Shown here in pieces: positions 13,871 through 22,042 of a stretch of 27,577 bases of DNA. The notes beneath the pieces were generated by a model, which did not search any database, was not told the DNA's origin, and saw only the letters and a list, made by a program, of their open reading frames with translations. Positions within the stretch are counted from its first letter, which is position 1. Every line of letters starts with the position of its first letter. Made by a program: the position numbers and the translations under genes. Source of the stretch: Dethiothermospora halolimnae (lineage in GTDB: Bacteria > Bacillota > Clostridia > Tissierellales > VENL01); NCBI RefSeq assembly GCF_037577855.1, contig NZ_JBAKFX010000054.1, positions 1 to 27,577 on the forward strand, read 5' to 3'.

Positions 13871-15559
13871 CTACCCTTCATGAAATTTCAGCTTCAACTG
13901 TTCTTTTACACTTTTATAATAGTCATAATTACCAAGATAACTTTTAAAGGCATTATTCTCAATAGCAATGACCCTTTCAGACACTTTATTGATAAAATAT
14001 CTGTCATGGGATATAAAAAGTATAGTACCATTAAAATCTTCTAAAGCTTCTTCAAATGTCTCAATGGAGTCAATATCTAGATGATTTGTAGGTTCATCTA
14101 ATATTAATAGATTTATATCTTTGTATAAAAGTTGGGCAAGCTTTAGCCTTATCTTTTCTCCCCCTGACAAGTGTTTTAACTTTTTAAATACATCTTTTCC
14201 ATAAAACATGTATTTAGATAGGTATTCCCGTGCTTCCCCTTCAGGTATAAAAATATCTTCCCTAAAGCATTCCAGTATAGTAAGCTCTTCATTTGAAAAA
14301 GTAATTTGTTGGGGTAAATAGGCTGGTGATACACTAGCCCCTAATTTCACAAGTCCTTCATCTGGCTTTTCCTTGCCTAGCAGCATCTTTAAAAAAGTTG
14401 TCTTTCCACTACCATTGGGACCAATTAGGGCGACCCTTTCACCAAAACGAACCATCAAATCTGCATCCCTAAAAATCACTTTATCTTTAAATTTTTTAGA
14501 TAGCCCAATTGCCTTGACGGTTTCTTTTCCCGATCTATGGGTAGTTTCGATATTAAGTTTCATATTCCGTTTTTGAAAAATTGGTTTGTCCACTCTATCC
14601 ATTTTATCAAGCTTTATTTTTATGCTTGCTGCTCTTCTAAAGAACTTATTATTATCAGCCCTCATGGCCCAATCTCTTAGTTTTTTTATTTTATTTTCCA
14701 TGGAATTTATCTTCTTTTTCTGTTCTCTAAAGTGTTCATATTGTATTCTCATATTTTCTTCCTTTTGGCGTAAATAAGAAGAATAATTCCCATTGTAGGT
14801 TATGGCCTCCTTATCCTCTATTTCTATAATCTTATTTACTACATTGTCTAAAAAGTATCTATCATGGGAAACAGCAATTACAATCCCATCATAACTACGA
14901 AGATAACTTTCAAGCCACTGAATAGACTCCATATCTAGATGGTTTGTAGGCTCGTCTAAAAGTAATACGTCTGGATTATCAATCAAAAGTTTCCCTAAAA
15001 TTACTCTTATTTTTTCACCTTCACTTAACACACTAAAATCCTTATTTAAAAAACTTTTATCAAAATTAAGTCCGGTGATAATCCTACTTAACTTTTCCTC
15101 GGTATCATAGCCACCCTTTATCTTATATAACTCCATTAAATGACTATATCTCTTTAAAGCTTTTTCAAGGTGATTATCTGTTACCACCTTCATCTTTTCT
15201 TCTAATTGTCGCATTTCTTTTTCTATACTACAGATCTCTTTAAAAGCCATCTTTAAAACTTCAATCACCTTTATACCCTCTGGATATTCAGGCATTTGCT
15301 CAAGATAAGCACATCTGGTACCCTTTGAAATCTTAACCCAACCCTCATCATATCCAGGAGGTATCGGGGCATAGGGATACCCTATACAATGTCTAAGTTT
15401 TATGATGCCTGCAATTAACTTAAGAATCGTAGTCTTGCCACCTCCATTTTGGCCTATAATGCCTACTCTTTCTCCTTCACTAACTTGAAATGAAACATTC
15501 CTAAGAACAAGGGTTGCATCCATATATTTTTTCACACCGTCTAATGATAATTCATGCAT
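13871..15559 (-). CDS. ABC-F family ATPase, 562 aa
   Basis: A soluble protein with two ABC ATPase domains and no membrane part, of the ABC-F family that acts on ribosomes. Domain 1 has GQNGGGKTT at 36-44, the signature LSEGEKIRV (Glu instead of the second Gly) and LLLDEPTNHLD. The basic interdomain linker includes RDWAMRADNNKFFRRAAS. Domain 2 has GPNGSGKTT, LSGGEKIRL and LILDEPTNHLD. The start at 15559 has GAAGGTG ahead; an in-frame ATG at 15577 would overlap that site. It could be an antibiotic-resistance ribosome protection protein or a housekeeping translation factor. The linker alone does not let me decide. Confidence 0.9.
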   Translation of the reverse strand: MHELSLDGVKKYMDATLVLRNVSFQVSEGERVGIIGQNGGGKTTILKLIAGIIKLRHCIGYPYAPIPPGYDEGWVKISKGTRCAYLEQMPEYPEGIKVIEVLKMAFKEICSIEKEMRQLEEKMKVVTDNHLEKALKRYSHLMELYKIKGGYDTEEKLSRIITGLNFDKSFLNKDFSVLSEGEKIRVILGKLLIDNPDVLLLDEPTNHLDMESIQWLESYLRSYDGIVIAVSHDRYFLDNVVNKIIEIEDKEAITYNGNYSSYLRQKEENMRIQYEHFREQKKKINSMENKIKKLRDWAMRADNNKFFRRAASIKIKLDKMDRVDKPIFQKRNMKLNIETTHRSGKETVKAIGLSKKFKDKVIFRDADLMVRFGERVALIGPNGSGKTTFLKMLLGKEKPDEGLVKLGASVSPAYLPQQITFSNEELTILECFREDIFIPEGEAREYLSKYMFYGKDVFKKLKHLSGGEKIRLKLAQLLYKDINLLILDEPTNHLDIDSIETFEEALEDFNGTILFISHDRYFINKVSERVIAIENNAFKSYLGNYDYYKSVKEQLKLKFHEG

Positions 15560-15641
15560 ATTAACACCTTCTTTCATCCATAATTTAAATAATGCTATTT
15601 ACAGATAGGCGAAGAAGGTATTTATTACTGTTAAGGTGTTG

Positions 15642-15783
15642 GGAAGAAAATAATAAGTCAAAGATACGACGGATATTTTGTATTAGACAAGGAGGTAGAA
15701 TTCGTTGATAGTGGACTATCAGCGTGTTCTGCCGACGCAGTATAATGCAAAATAGACTAGCATACTGACTTATTATTTTTTCC
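15642..15783. repeat. Foldback element 1, 142 nt
   Basis: The ends are inverted repeats: AAAATAATAAGTCA at 15647-15660 matches the complement at 15766-15779. The arms pair further in patches (ATTTTGTATTA against the complement of TAATGCAAAAT). The centre is a 10-bp hairpin, CGTTGATAGT/ACTATCAGCG, at 15703-15724. There is no ORF. It resembles foldback element 2 (26873-27047) in design and in the AGAATTC block near the centre. Confidence 0.6.
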
Positions 15784-15792
15784 GAATGCCTA

Positions 15793-15870
15793 AATTTAAG
15801 AATAAAAAAAGACCATAAGAAGATAGTTTCTTCTTACAGTCTAAAATAATCAATTAGTATTATAATCTAT
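15793..15870 (-). repeat. Copy 2 of the 78-nt hydrolase terminator repeat
   Basis: 76 of 78 nt are identical to 6877-6954, including the hairpin and the minus-strand T tract. In copy 1 the repeat ends at the TAG stop of the SLH hydrolase. Here the same TAG lies at the edge, but no hydrolase coding sequence follows, so this is probably the 3' scar of a lost paralog. Confidence 0.7.
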
Positions 15871-16119
15871 CCAAAATCCTCTCAAGTAAGAGTATATGTA
15901 TGAATAACAACATACTATTATACCATTATATTTTGACCTTAAGTTATTTAGAATCTCTTATAAATTATAAACTTGAATTTCAGTAAAGTAAGTTACCTTC
16001 TAAATTGCCTTATTCCATAAAGAGCATAACAATAAAACCTAACTATAATTAGGCAAATTTAAACTCATTATAAAATATATATTAATTTCAAATAAATTAA
16101 TATTAGCAATTAACTGGTT

Positions 16120-16240
16120 TCATAACTTACTTTCCTCCTTCAGAATTTTCTTAATTATATCACTTTTTATAACTCCTGTAAACTGATTTTTCCTTGATTT
16201 TCTAATATATATATCCTGAAACACAAAGTTTAGAATTTAT
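16120..16240 (-). pseudogene. C-terminal remnant of a gene and start of a second
   Basis: On the minus strand a 40-codon open stretch reads FQDIYIRKSRKN then QFTGVIKSDIIKKILKEESKL and stops with TGA at 16122-16120. That TGA overlaps an ATG (ATGA) which has AAGGAGG ahead of it, but this second frame ends after MKPVNC. This looks like the junction of two coupled genes whose bodies have been lost. The family is not recognised. Otherwise 15871-16383 holds nothing clear. Confidence 0.4.
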
Positions 16241-16289
16241 AAACTGTCAAAGACAACTTTAACTATAAACACCTTTTATATTATAATAT

Positions 16290-16375
16290 TTTCTCCATCA
16301 CCTTGCCCTGCATCATGTTATATACTGCCTCTTCAATATTTAAAGATGAAATGGTTACAGAAAATATTCCTACAA
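16290..16375 (-). pseudogene. Possible C-terminal fragment of a medium-chain dehydrogenase
   Basis: The minus strand reads VTISSLNIEEAVYNMMQGKV then MEKIL and a stop. This resembles the last residues of zinc-type medium-chain dehydrogenases, which often end in an EAVxxMxxGKV-type helix. It lies just after the hydrolase stop at 16384. It is short, so the assignment is weak. Confidence 0.3.
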
Positions 16376-16383
16376 ATCCCTTT

Positions 16384-17409
16384 CTAAGGCAACCCTTTTA
16401 TCCAGTTGCTTAAAGTATCTAAAAACTCCCTTGTATATATCTTTTCCCCAATAAGAAAACTGTGGAGTAAAAGAAGGTGTTCCTTGTCTTGATACTTACT
16501 TTTTAATAGTTCATGGGTGGCATCTGGAAAAATATAAAGTTCATAGTTTTCCTTGCCCATGGCTTTAAATGTATCATCATAAATTTTATAGCTCTCATAA
16601 ATATCCACATTTTGATCCTTTTCCCCAAACATACCTAAAAAAGGAACTGTCATGGTTTTTATACCTTTAGTGGCATTGGCATCTAAGTTTAAATGGGCAA
16701 AGTGAAAACGCTCTTTACTCATGGTTTTTCCATAGTCATGATTTAAAACAAAATCTACATAGCCTTTATAGTCATTTTTGACAATGAATTTATCATAAGT
16801 TTTTACATAGGACAGATAGTCTTTCTTTTCTTTTTCTGTATAATCTCTTCTTTCGGCCACTTTTGTTTCATAATATATATGCTGATCCATCCAATCAATG
16901 GCTCCACCAACAATAACAATAAAGTCTATAGGTGCCTCTGACTTAGAAAGTTCTGATATGACCCATCCTCCTTGAGAAAATCCCAGGACCCCTTTCTTTT
17001 CTATAGATACCTTATTTTCTAGAACCTTAAGGGCTGCTTCAACTTCATTACTGCGATCCTTCATGGTTTGTTTAAGCCAGTTACCCTCGGATTTAGAAAC
17101 CCCAGCTTTATCATATGAAAAACAAGCGATCCCCTGATCTAGTAAATGGTTCATAATTAAGGCATAGCCTCCATTTAAAGTTCTATCTTGAGGTCCATCA
17201 CCATGAATAAAAAATACTACATCATAAGGTGGCGGTGTATCTGGTAGATACAAAGACCCTGAAAGATTTGTACCTAAATTGGTAAAGTTGATTTCCATCT
17301 CTTTGTCGTATGCGACCTGAAAATTTTCAAGTCGATCAATTACTATAATTATTAATAAAGCTAATATTAAAATGACCATAATGATTTTCTTTTTACCTTT
17401 ACTAGGCAT
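16384..17409 (-). CDS. Membrane-anchored alpha/beta hydrolase, 341 aa
   Basis: An N-terminal signal anchor follows a basic start (KGKKK, then IIMVILILALLIIIVI at residues 9-24), so the catalytic part is probably extracellular. The hydrolase domain has HGDGPQDR near 68, an oxyanion region typical of dienelactone hydrolase/BAAT-like esterases, the nucleophile elbow GFSQGG near 145, an acid in FGEKDQNVD near 263 and His in ATHELL near 297. The ATG at 17409 has TGGAGGA ahead. It begins 61 nt after the methyltransferase stop and may be co-transcribed. Substrate unknown. Confidence 0.87.
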   Translation of the reverse strand: MPSKGKKKIIMVILILALLIIIVIDRLENFQVAYDKEMEINFTNLGTNLSGSLYLPDTPPPYDVVFFIHGDGPQDRTLNGGYALIMNHLLDQGIACFSYDKAGVSKSEGNWLKQTMKDRSNEVEAALKVLENKVSIEKKGVLGFSQGGWVISELSKSEAPIDFIVIVGGAIDWMDQHIYYETKVAERRDYTEKEKKDYLSYVKTYDKFIVKNDYKGYVDFVLNHDYGKTMSKERFHFAHLNLDANATKGIKTMTVPFLGMFGEKDQNVDIYESYKIYDDTFKAMGKENYELYIFPDATHELLKSKYQDKEHLLLLHSFLIGEKIYTREFLDTLSNWIKGLP

Positions 17410-17470
17410 AATAATCCTCCAGTTTCATTTTATTTATTCTACCATGGGGAAATTTTTACTGCCTAATTAA

Positions 17471-18046
17471 TTATAAACTATCCATATTTTCACCTCTTAT
17501 TTTCTTAATTATATACATATGAAATTGTGAATCTGCCTCCGGATAATCCGTATAATTGTCACTTAGAATTTTCCAATCTGCTTCTATATCCTTTAGAATA
17601 CTCTTTAAATGTTTTTCCCTCTTTGCACCTTTAATCATAAAGTTACATAATACCCCTCCAACTTTTAATTCTGAAGCCACACGTTTTATAAAATTAGTTT
17701 CCTTCTTTATATCACTCTTATAGAAGTGCAGCATCGAATCAAGAAGCACTAAATCATACTCAGATGATATTGGGTAAGTATATACATCTCCAACTTCCCC
17801 TATAACCTTTAGATTTTCATTATTAGCTATTTGATTCATTTGGTCAAGACCAACTTTTGAAATATCGATTCCTTTTACTGTATAGCCTAATCTACCTAAA
17901 AATAATGCATCTCTACCTTGACCACATCCTAAATCTAAAACCTTACCTTTAGGTTCATATTCTTTAAAAAACTCCACTAACCCTAGATAGGGTTCACCAA
18001 AATAATTCTTCTCTTTATAGTATTTATCATAAGTTGGTTTTGTCAT
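17471..18046 (-). CDS. Class I SAM-dependent methyltransferase, 191 aa
   Basis: A small Rossmann-fold methyltransferase resembling the TehB family. Motif I is VLDLGCGQGRDALFL (about 37-50), followed by an acidic residue in GIDIS near 61-65, GDVYTY as the adenine-contact region, and LVLLDSMLHF as motif IV. The C-terminus (DSQFHMYIIKK) completes the sheet. Length is normal. A GGGAG site lies about eleven nucleotides upstream of the ATG. The substrate is not evident. Confidence 0.85.
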   Translation of the reverse strand: MTKPTYDKYYKEKNYFGEPYLGLVEFFKEYEPKGKVLDLGCGQGRDALFLGRLGYTVKGIDISKVGLDQMNQIANNENLKVIGEVGDVYTYPISSEYDLVLLDSMLHFYKSDIKKETNFIKRVASELKVGGVLCNFMIKGAKREKHLKSILKDIEADWKILSDNYTDYPEADSQFHMYIIKKIRGENMDSL

Positions 18047-18156
18047 TTTAATCTTTCTCCCTATAATACACTAGCAATATATTTTCGATTTATTTTAATA
18101 GGCATTTAAATTTTATACCCATTTTTTCCGTACTTTAATAGAACCCTTAAATAAAA

Positions 18157-18182
18157 ATCCCTCAAACCTATTAGTCTGAGGG
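18157..18182 (-). terminator. Terminator of the RlmD-like gene
   Basis: On the minus strand CCCTCAGAC pairs with GTTTGAGGG (one G-T pair), followed by ATTTTTATTT, starting 16 nt after the stop. Confidence 0.8.
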
Positions 18183-18197
18183 AACATAAAAATCCTT

Positions 18198-19556
18198 CTA
18201 AACCCGCTCTATCAAACAAACGGTCTCAACGTGGGGTGTATGGGGAAACATATCCATGCACTTAACCTTCTTTACCTCATATCCCCTCTCAACAAATACC
18301 GGCAAATCCCTAGCTAAGGATGTTGGTTTACAGGATACATAAACAAATACCTCTGGATTAAAGTCTATTATTTTATTTATAGCCTTTGGATGTATCCCAT
18401 CCCTTGGAGGATCAAGGATTATTAGGTCAGGTGTATCATCAATCTCTGATACCTTTTCCATAACATCTCCTGCTATAAAGTGACAGTTATCTAAATCGTT
18501 TAACTTAGCATTGTCCTTAGCTGACTTAACTGCTTCTTCTACTATTTCTATACCTATAACCTTTTTAGCCACTGGAGCCATTATTTGGGCTATAGTTCCG
18601 GTTCCACAGTATAGATCAAATATAGTTTTATTATCTGTATCTCCAGCAAAGTCCCTAACTATGCTATATAGCTTTTCTGCACCTAGTGAATTAGTTTGAA
18701 AAAATGAAAATGCCGATATATTAAATTTAAGTCCTAATATTTCTTCAGTTATATAGTCCTGTCCATATAAAACTTTAGTTTCATCGCTTTTTACTACATC
18801 TGCAAGACCATCATTTATTGTATGTAAAAAGCCTTTTAACTCCCCATCATATTCTATGGCTTTAAGTCTATTGATAAGCTCTGTTAAGTCTAATTCTTCT
18901 TGGGAACTTGTAACTAGATTAGCTAATAATTCTCCAGTTTTTATTGCCTTTCTCACTACTAAATGTCTTAATACTCCCTTATGGGTCTTTTTATGATAAA
19001 ATGGAGTTTCCTTTTCTCTAAAATATTCTAGTACCGTAGATAAAACCTTAGTAAAGTCTTCATCTACTATTTGACACCCATCCACTGTAACTATTTCATA
19101 GAATTTTCCCCTTTGATGCATCCCTAAAGATAGTGGACCTCCTTTTTCTATATCTCCAAAGGAAAATTCCATTTTATTTCTATATTGATACTCATTTGGG
19201 CTGCTTTCTATTCCTAAATATTCATAGTCTTCTATTCCAGCTTCATTAAGTAATTTATTAACCTGATTTGATTTTATATTTAATTGTTCTTCATAGGGAA
19301 TAGTTTGATATGAACATCCCCCACAGGTATCAAAGTGTTCACATACCGCTTCCTTTTCTATTGGAGATTTAGCTGTAACTTCTAAAAGATTAGCCTGTAT
19401 TTTATTTTTTCTTTTCTTTTTTACTCTGGCTTTTACCTTTTGCCCTTTTATAGTATTTTTAACTATTACCTTCCTATCATCTATGTATCCTATACCTTTA
19501 TTCGGAAATAACACATCTTCTATTTCTATTTCTATAACTTCATTTTTCTTAACCAT
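18198..19556 (-). CDS. rlmD: 23S rRNA (uracil-5-)-methyltransferase, RlmD/RlmCD type, 452 aa
   Basis: SAM-dependent RNA m5U methyltransferase of the TrmA/RumA family. The N-terminal TRAM domain covers about residues 1-60 (IEDVLFPNKGIGYIDDRKV). A 4Fe-4S site has C72-x5-C78-GG-C81, with a fourth Cys in VDGCQ near 155. The SAM domain carries FDLYCGTGTIAQ and ILDPPRDGIHPKAI. The catalytic nucleophile is the Cys in VYVSCKPTSLARDL, and the Glu in HVETVCL near 444 is the general base. Length is standard. A GGGAGG site precedes the ATG. Firmicutes have one or two such paralogs acting on 23S rRNA uridines; which site this one methylates is not decidable here. Confidence 0.92.
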   Translation of the reverse strand: MVKKNEVIEIEIEDVLFPNKGIGYIDDRKVIVKNTIKGQKVKARVKKKRKNKIQANLLEVTAKSPIEKEAVCEHFDTCGGCSYQTIPYEEQLNIKSNQVNKLLNEAGIEDYEYLGIESSPNEYQYRNKMEFSFGDIEKGGPLSLGMHQRGKFYEIVTVDGCQIVDEDFTKVLSTVLEYFREKETPFYHKKTHKGVLRHLVVRKAIKTGELLANLVTSSQEELDLTELINRLKAIEYDGELKGFLHTINDGLADVVKSDETKVLYGQDYITEEILGLKFNISAFSFFQTNSLGAEKLYSIVRDFAGDTDNKTIFDLYCGTGTIAQIMAPVAKKVIGIEIVEEAVKSAKDNAKLNDLDNCHFIAGDVMEKVSEIDDTPDLIILDPPRDGIHPKAINKIIDFNPEVFVYVSCKPTSLARDLPVFVERGYEVKKVKCMDMFPHTPHVETVCLIERV

Positions 19557-19711
19557 TAGATCCTCCCTTTCAATATAATCCTCCTAGACCTTTAATCTTT
19601 TGACTATTATCTATTAACTGTTAACTATTAACTATATATATTTTATCTTTCCTCTCTTATCTCTCCACTATTCTCTATAAGTCCCTTTTTCCACCTCTTC
19701 ATACGGTGGGA

Positions 19712-19731
19712 GGACTGGACATGTCCAGTCC
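19712..19731. repeat. 20-nt perfect palindrome in a REP-like setting
   Basis: GGACTGGACATGTCCAGTCC sits between GTGGGA and CTACG in an otherwise AT-rich gap (19557-19796). The GC content stands out. It resembles short intergenic hairpin repeats seen in Firmicutes, or could be an operator. Confidence 0.45.
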
Positions 19732-19796
19732 CTACGTTCTTAATCTACTGTTTATTATTTATTAACTATTATCTATAATAAGTGTTTTAACAAAAA

Positions 19797-19819
19797 AATC
19801 AATGGCAAAGCCATTGATT
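19797..19819 (-). terminator. Terminator of bacteriohemerythrin
   Basis: AATCAATGGC and GCCATTGATT pair around AAA, with TTTTTTTG following on the minus strand. The stem overlaps the stop codon by two bases. Confidence 0.85.
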
Positions 19820-20231
19820 AATAAACTCCCTTTTCATTTAAAAAGTCTTTATACTTATGATCTGACTTTAATATATGTTTCTCTATCCAATCGGCTATAA
19901 ACATAAGCGTATCCATAACAACTTTATCTTGTCTCAAATCCACATCTTGACTTTGAATTTCTTTTATCCTTTCTACAAATAAATTATGCTCTTCTTTATG
20001 GGCTTCTATATCACTAACATTATATTTTTCCATTAGCCTTTCTTCATAATCAAAGTGATATATAGTATATTCTTCTAGTTCTTTAAATATGGCCATTATT
20101 TCATCGTAATGGTCTAAACCATCTTTAGTCTTTATTATATTATGTAGATTTTCTCCCAATTGAAATAAGTATTTATGTTGTTTATCAACCTCTTTTATAT
20201 TACAACTAAAATTCTCTCTCCATTTAAACAT
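19818..20231 (-). CDS. Bacteriohemerythrin, 137 aa
   Basis: A four-helix non-heme di-iron protein that binds oxygen reversibly; in anaerobes it is thought to sense, carry or scavenge oxygen. All canonical ligands are present: H19, H59 and E63 (HFDYE), H78 and H82 (HKEEH), H119 and D124 (HILKSD). The typical start MFKWRENFSCNIKEVDKQH is intact, and length is normal. GAGGGGG precedes the ATG. The gene is monocistronic with its own terminator. Confidence 0.95.
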   Translation of the reverse strand: MFKWRENFSCNIKEVDKQHKYLFQLGENLHNIIKTKDGLDHYDEIMAIFKELEEYTIYHFDYEERLMEKYNVSDIEAHKEEHNLFVERIKEIQSQDVDLRQDKVVMDTLMFIADWIEKHILKSDHKYKDFLNEKGVY

Positions 20232-20309
20232 GGTTATTCCCCCTCTACTTGAAAATTCCTATCAAGATTATAACACAATGGAGCTTTTTATTCCACATAT
20301 ATAAAACAG

Positions 20310-20340
20310 AAAATTCTTTAGCATAATGCTAAAGAATTTT
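20310..20340 (-). terminator. Terminator of the XRE regulator
   Basis: AAAATTCTTTAGCA and TGCTAAAGAATTTT pair around TAA, overlapping the stop codon at 20341-20339. The A/T-flanked stem probably works in both directions. Confidence 0.75.
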
Positions 20341-20557
20341 ATCTTAAAACTAAATCATCTAATTTACAACATAATATATTGGCTAAGACTTCCATCTTTG
20401 TAAAACTTGGATTCCTCTTATCTCCTCTTTCTAGTTCTTCTAAATATGATTTTGATATGGACGTATGGTATTTACCACTTTTAGTTAAAGTCTCAACATC
20501 CTTAGCTGTATAACCTAGGTTTACTCTAAGCTCTCTGATTTTTTTCCCATTTAACAT
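20339..20557 (-). CDS. XRE-family helix-turn-helix protein, 72 aa
   Basis: A stand-alone Cro/CI-type DNA-binding domain. KIRELRVNLGYTAKDVETLT is the start of the helix-turn-helix, SISKSYLEELERGDKRNPSF covers the recognition helix and the following ERG/P motif, and LANILCCKLDDLV is the last helix. AGGAGG precedes the ATG. It is a single-gene unit between bacteriohemerythrin and the EIIC-like gene. Targets are unknown; oxygen stress or membrane protein neighbours are only circumstantial. Confidence 0.88.
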   Translation of the reverse strand: MLNGKKIRELRVNLGYTAKDVETLTKSGKYHTSISKSYLEELERGDKRNPSFTKMEVLANILCCKLDDLVLR

Positions 20558-20728
20558 AATGGCAAGCCTCCTAAGAAGATTTATTGACTTTTCTAACTCT
20601 ATTATATAACTTTTTCTAATGTATTTGTTGATTTTTCAGAATATTTAACAAAAGTTTATTATTTGTAATAAAATAGGTTTATTATATAGATATTTAATTT
20701 TTGTTGAAAATATTCTTTGTAAATTTAA

Positions 20729-20753
20729 GTTGGGGGATTACGAATCCCCCAAC
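20729..20753 (-). terminator. GC-rich hairpin, possible distal terminator of the EIIC-like gene
   Basis: GTTGGGGGATT pairs with AATCCCCCAAC around ACG. It is about 180 nt beyond the EIIC stop, after the tandem repeat, with a weak T-rich tail on the minus strand. Confidence 0.5.
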
Positions 20754-20765
20754 AACCAAACAATT

Positions 20766-20890
20766 AACAATCTCCTAACACTAAATTATTAACAATCTCC
20801 TAACACTAAATTATTAACAATCTCCTAACACTAAATTATTAACAATCTCCTAACACCAAATCATTAAAAACCGCTCAATACCAAATTACT
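20766..20890. repeat. Tandem repeat, 25-nt unit, four good and one degenerate copies
   Basis: The unit starts AACAATCTCCTAACACTAAA and ends TTATT. Copies lie at 20766, 20791, 20816 and 20841 (the last with two changes), with a degenerate fifth at 20866. It starts just beyond the EIIC-like stop, so it lies in its 3' untranslated region. 20558-20728 holds nothing beyond the XRE upstream region. Confidence 0.85.
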
Positions 20891-20935
20891 AAAAATTCAT
20901 CAATAACTGAACGTCCAAATCGTTTCAATGTTTTA

Positions 20936-21958
20936 CTATTTAGATGTTACTGCCCTTGTAATTTTTCTTTTGCTCCTTATTGCCATTGATATAGTTGATC
21001 CAACTAATCCAGCACTTATTCCACCTATTATTGCAAAGAAAATAGCAAATATTACACTTTTAGGATCATTAAATCCAAAGGGTGCTATAAGCCCCGGAAT
21101 AGGAGATGCTGTTCCTGGAGCATTATTTATAATATTAAAATATGCCGCTGACAATCCTGCCAATCCCCCTCCTATGAAGTTAGAGAAATATATTGGCATT
21201 GGGTTTTGGGTTATAACGTCGGCTTGAGTTAATGGCTCTAACATAACACTCAATACATTTGATGAGTCCCCTAATTTTAGTCTTTTAAATACTAAACCAT
21301 TTGTAAATGAACCTCCTACACAGGCTATTGATGCGATACCCATTGCCAATCCCCTAAGTCCTAACATTGCAGTTAATGCCATAGAACTTAATGGTGACGT
21401 ACACATCATCTTCATTATTCCCCCTAGTAAAAATCCCATTAAATAGGGTGATTGTTCCGATGCCACCACTATCATATTTCCTATATTACTTAAGGTAGAG
21501 TTAACTACTGGAGCTGAACCAAATCCTACTATTCTAGCTATAGGAGCTATTAATAATGCTCCTAGGATTACATCTACTCCCTTTGGTAACCTCTTCTCAA
21601 GTATTGGTCCTATTAGTCCAACCACATATCCTGCTATAAATCCTGGAAGTATTCCATAGCCTGCCATTGCCGCTCCTGCTGTAACGGCATATATAGGGTT
21701 CACCCCCATATTAAGGGATACTAATATTGTGGCTGCTATTCCCCCTACACTTCCCGATGCACTTCCAACTTCTCCCAAGAATTTTATGTTTAAAAAGTCT
21801 CCATTTATATATTTATGAATAGCCTCAACTAAAAAAGTTGCTACCGCCGCATTTGCCAGGCCTGACATTGCTTTATTTCCCTTTGGTGCCTTTAAACTAA
21901 ATCCTGAAAATAAAATAAGTGTTAATATTAATAGTCCCATTCCTTTAATAATTATCAT
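20936..21958 (-). CDS. PTS_EIIC_2-type membrane protein, 340 aa, glycine-riboswitch controlled
   Basis: A polytopic membrane protein of about ten helices matching the PTS_EIIC_2 family (EIIC-like, PF13303). Recognisable parts are GLANAAVATFLVEAIHKY, the Gly-rich GEVGSASGSVGGIAATI, TAGAAMAGYGILPGFIAGY and TASPIPGLIAPFGFNDPKS. No EIIA, EIIB or HPr-related gene is nearby, and there is no phosphorylatable EIIB domain, so phosphotransfer is unsupported. TGGAGGG precedes the ATG at 21958. A tandem glycine riboswitch with a terminator lies directly upstream, suggesting a role in glycine or related small-molecule transport. That function is inference; the family match is more secure. Confidence 0.88.
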   Translation of the reverse strand: MIIIKGMGLLILTLILFSGFSLKAPKGNKAMSGLANAAVATFLVEAIHKYINGDFLNIKFLGEVGSASGSVGGIAATILVSLNMGVNPIYAVTAGAAMAGYGILPGFIAGYVVGLIGPILEKRLPKGVDVILGALLIAPIARIVGFGSAPVVNSTLSNIGNMIVVASEQSPYLMGFLLGGIMKMMCTSPLSSMALTAMLGLRGLAMGIASIACVGGSFTNGLVFKRLKLGDSSNVLSVMLEPLTQADVITQNPMPIYFSNFIGGGLAGLSAAYFNIINNAPGTASPIPGLIAPFGFNDPKSVIFAIFFAIIGGISAGLVGSTISMAIRSKRKITRAVTSK

Positions 21959-21989
21959 TAATATCCCTCCAGTCTTTTATTTTTTTACA

Positions 21990-22042
21990 TACAAAAAGAC
22001 AGGGAATAATAGCATAGTAAAACTAATGCTTATTATTCCCTG
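21990..22042 (-). terminator. Riboswitch expression-platform terminator
   Basis: GACAGGGAATAATA (complement at 22029-22042) pairs with 21996-22009, followed on the minus strand by a TTTTTG run, about 30 nt before the EIIC ATG. Its 5' arm shares the GGACAGGG bases that close P1 of the second glycine aptamer, so the two structures exclude each other. Confidence 0.85.

Noticed and set aside
20766..20890. Possible CRISPR array
   Set aside because: The units are directly contiguous with no spacers, and there are no cas genes nearby.
20928..21227. 99-codon plus-strand ORF
   Set aside because: It is the antisense shadow of the C-terminus of the EIIC-like gene.
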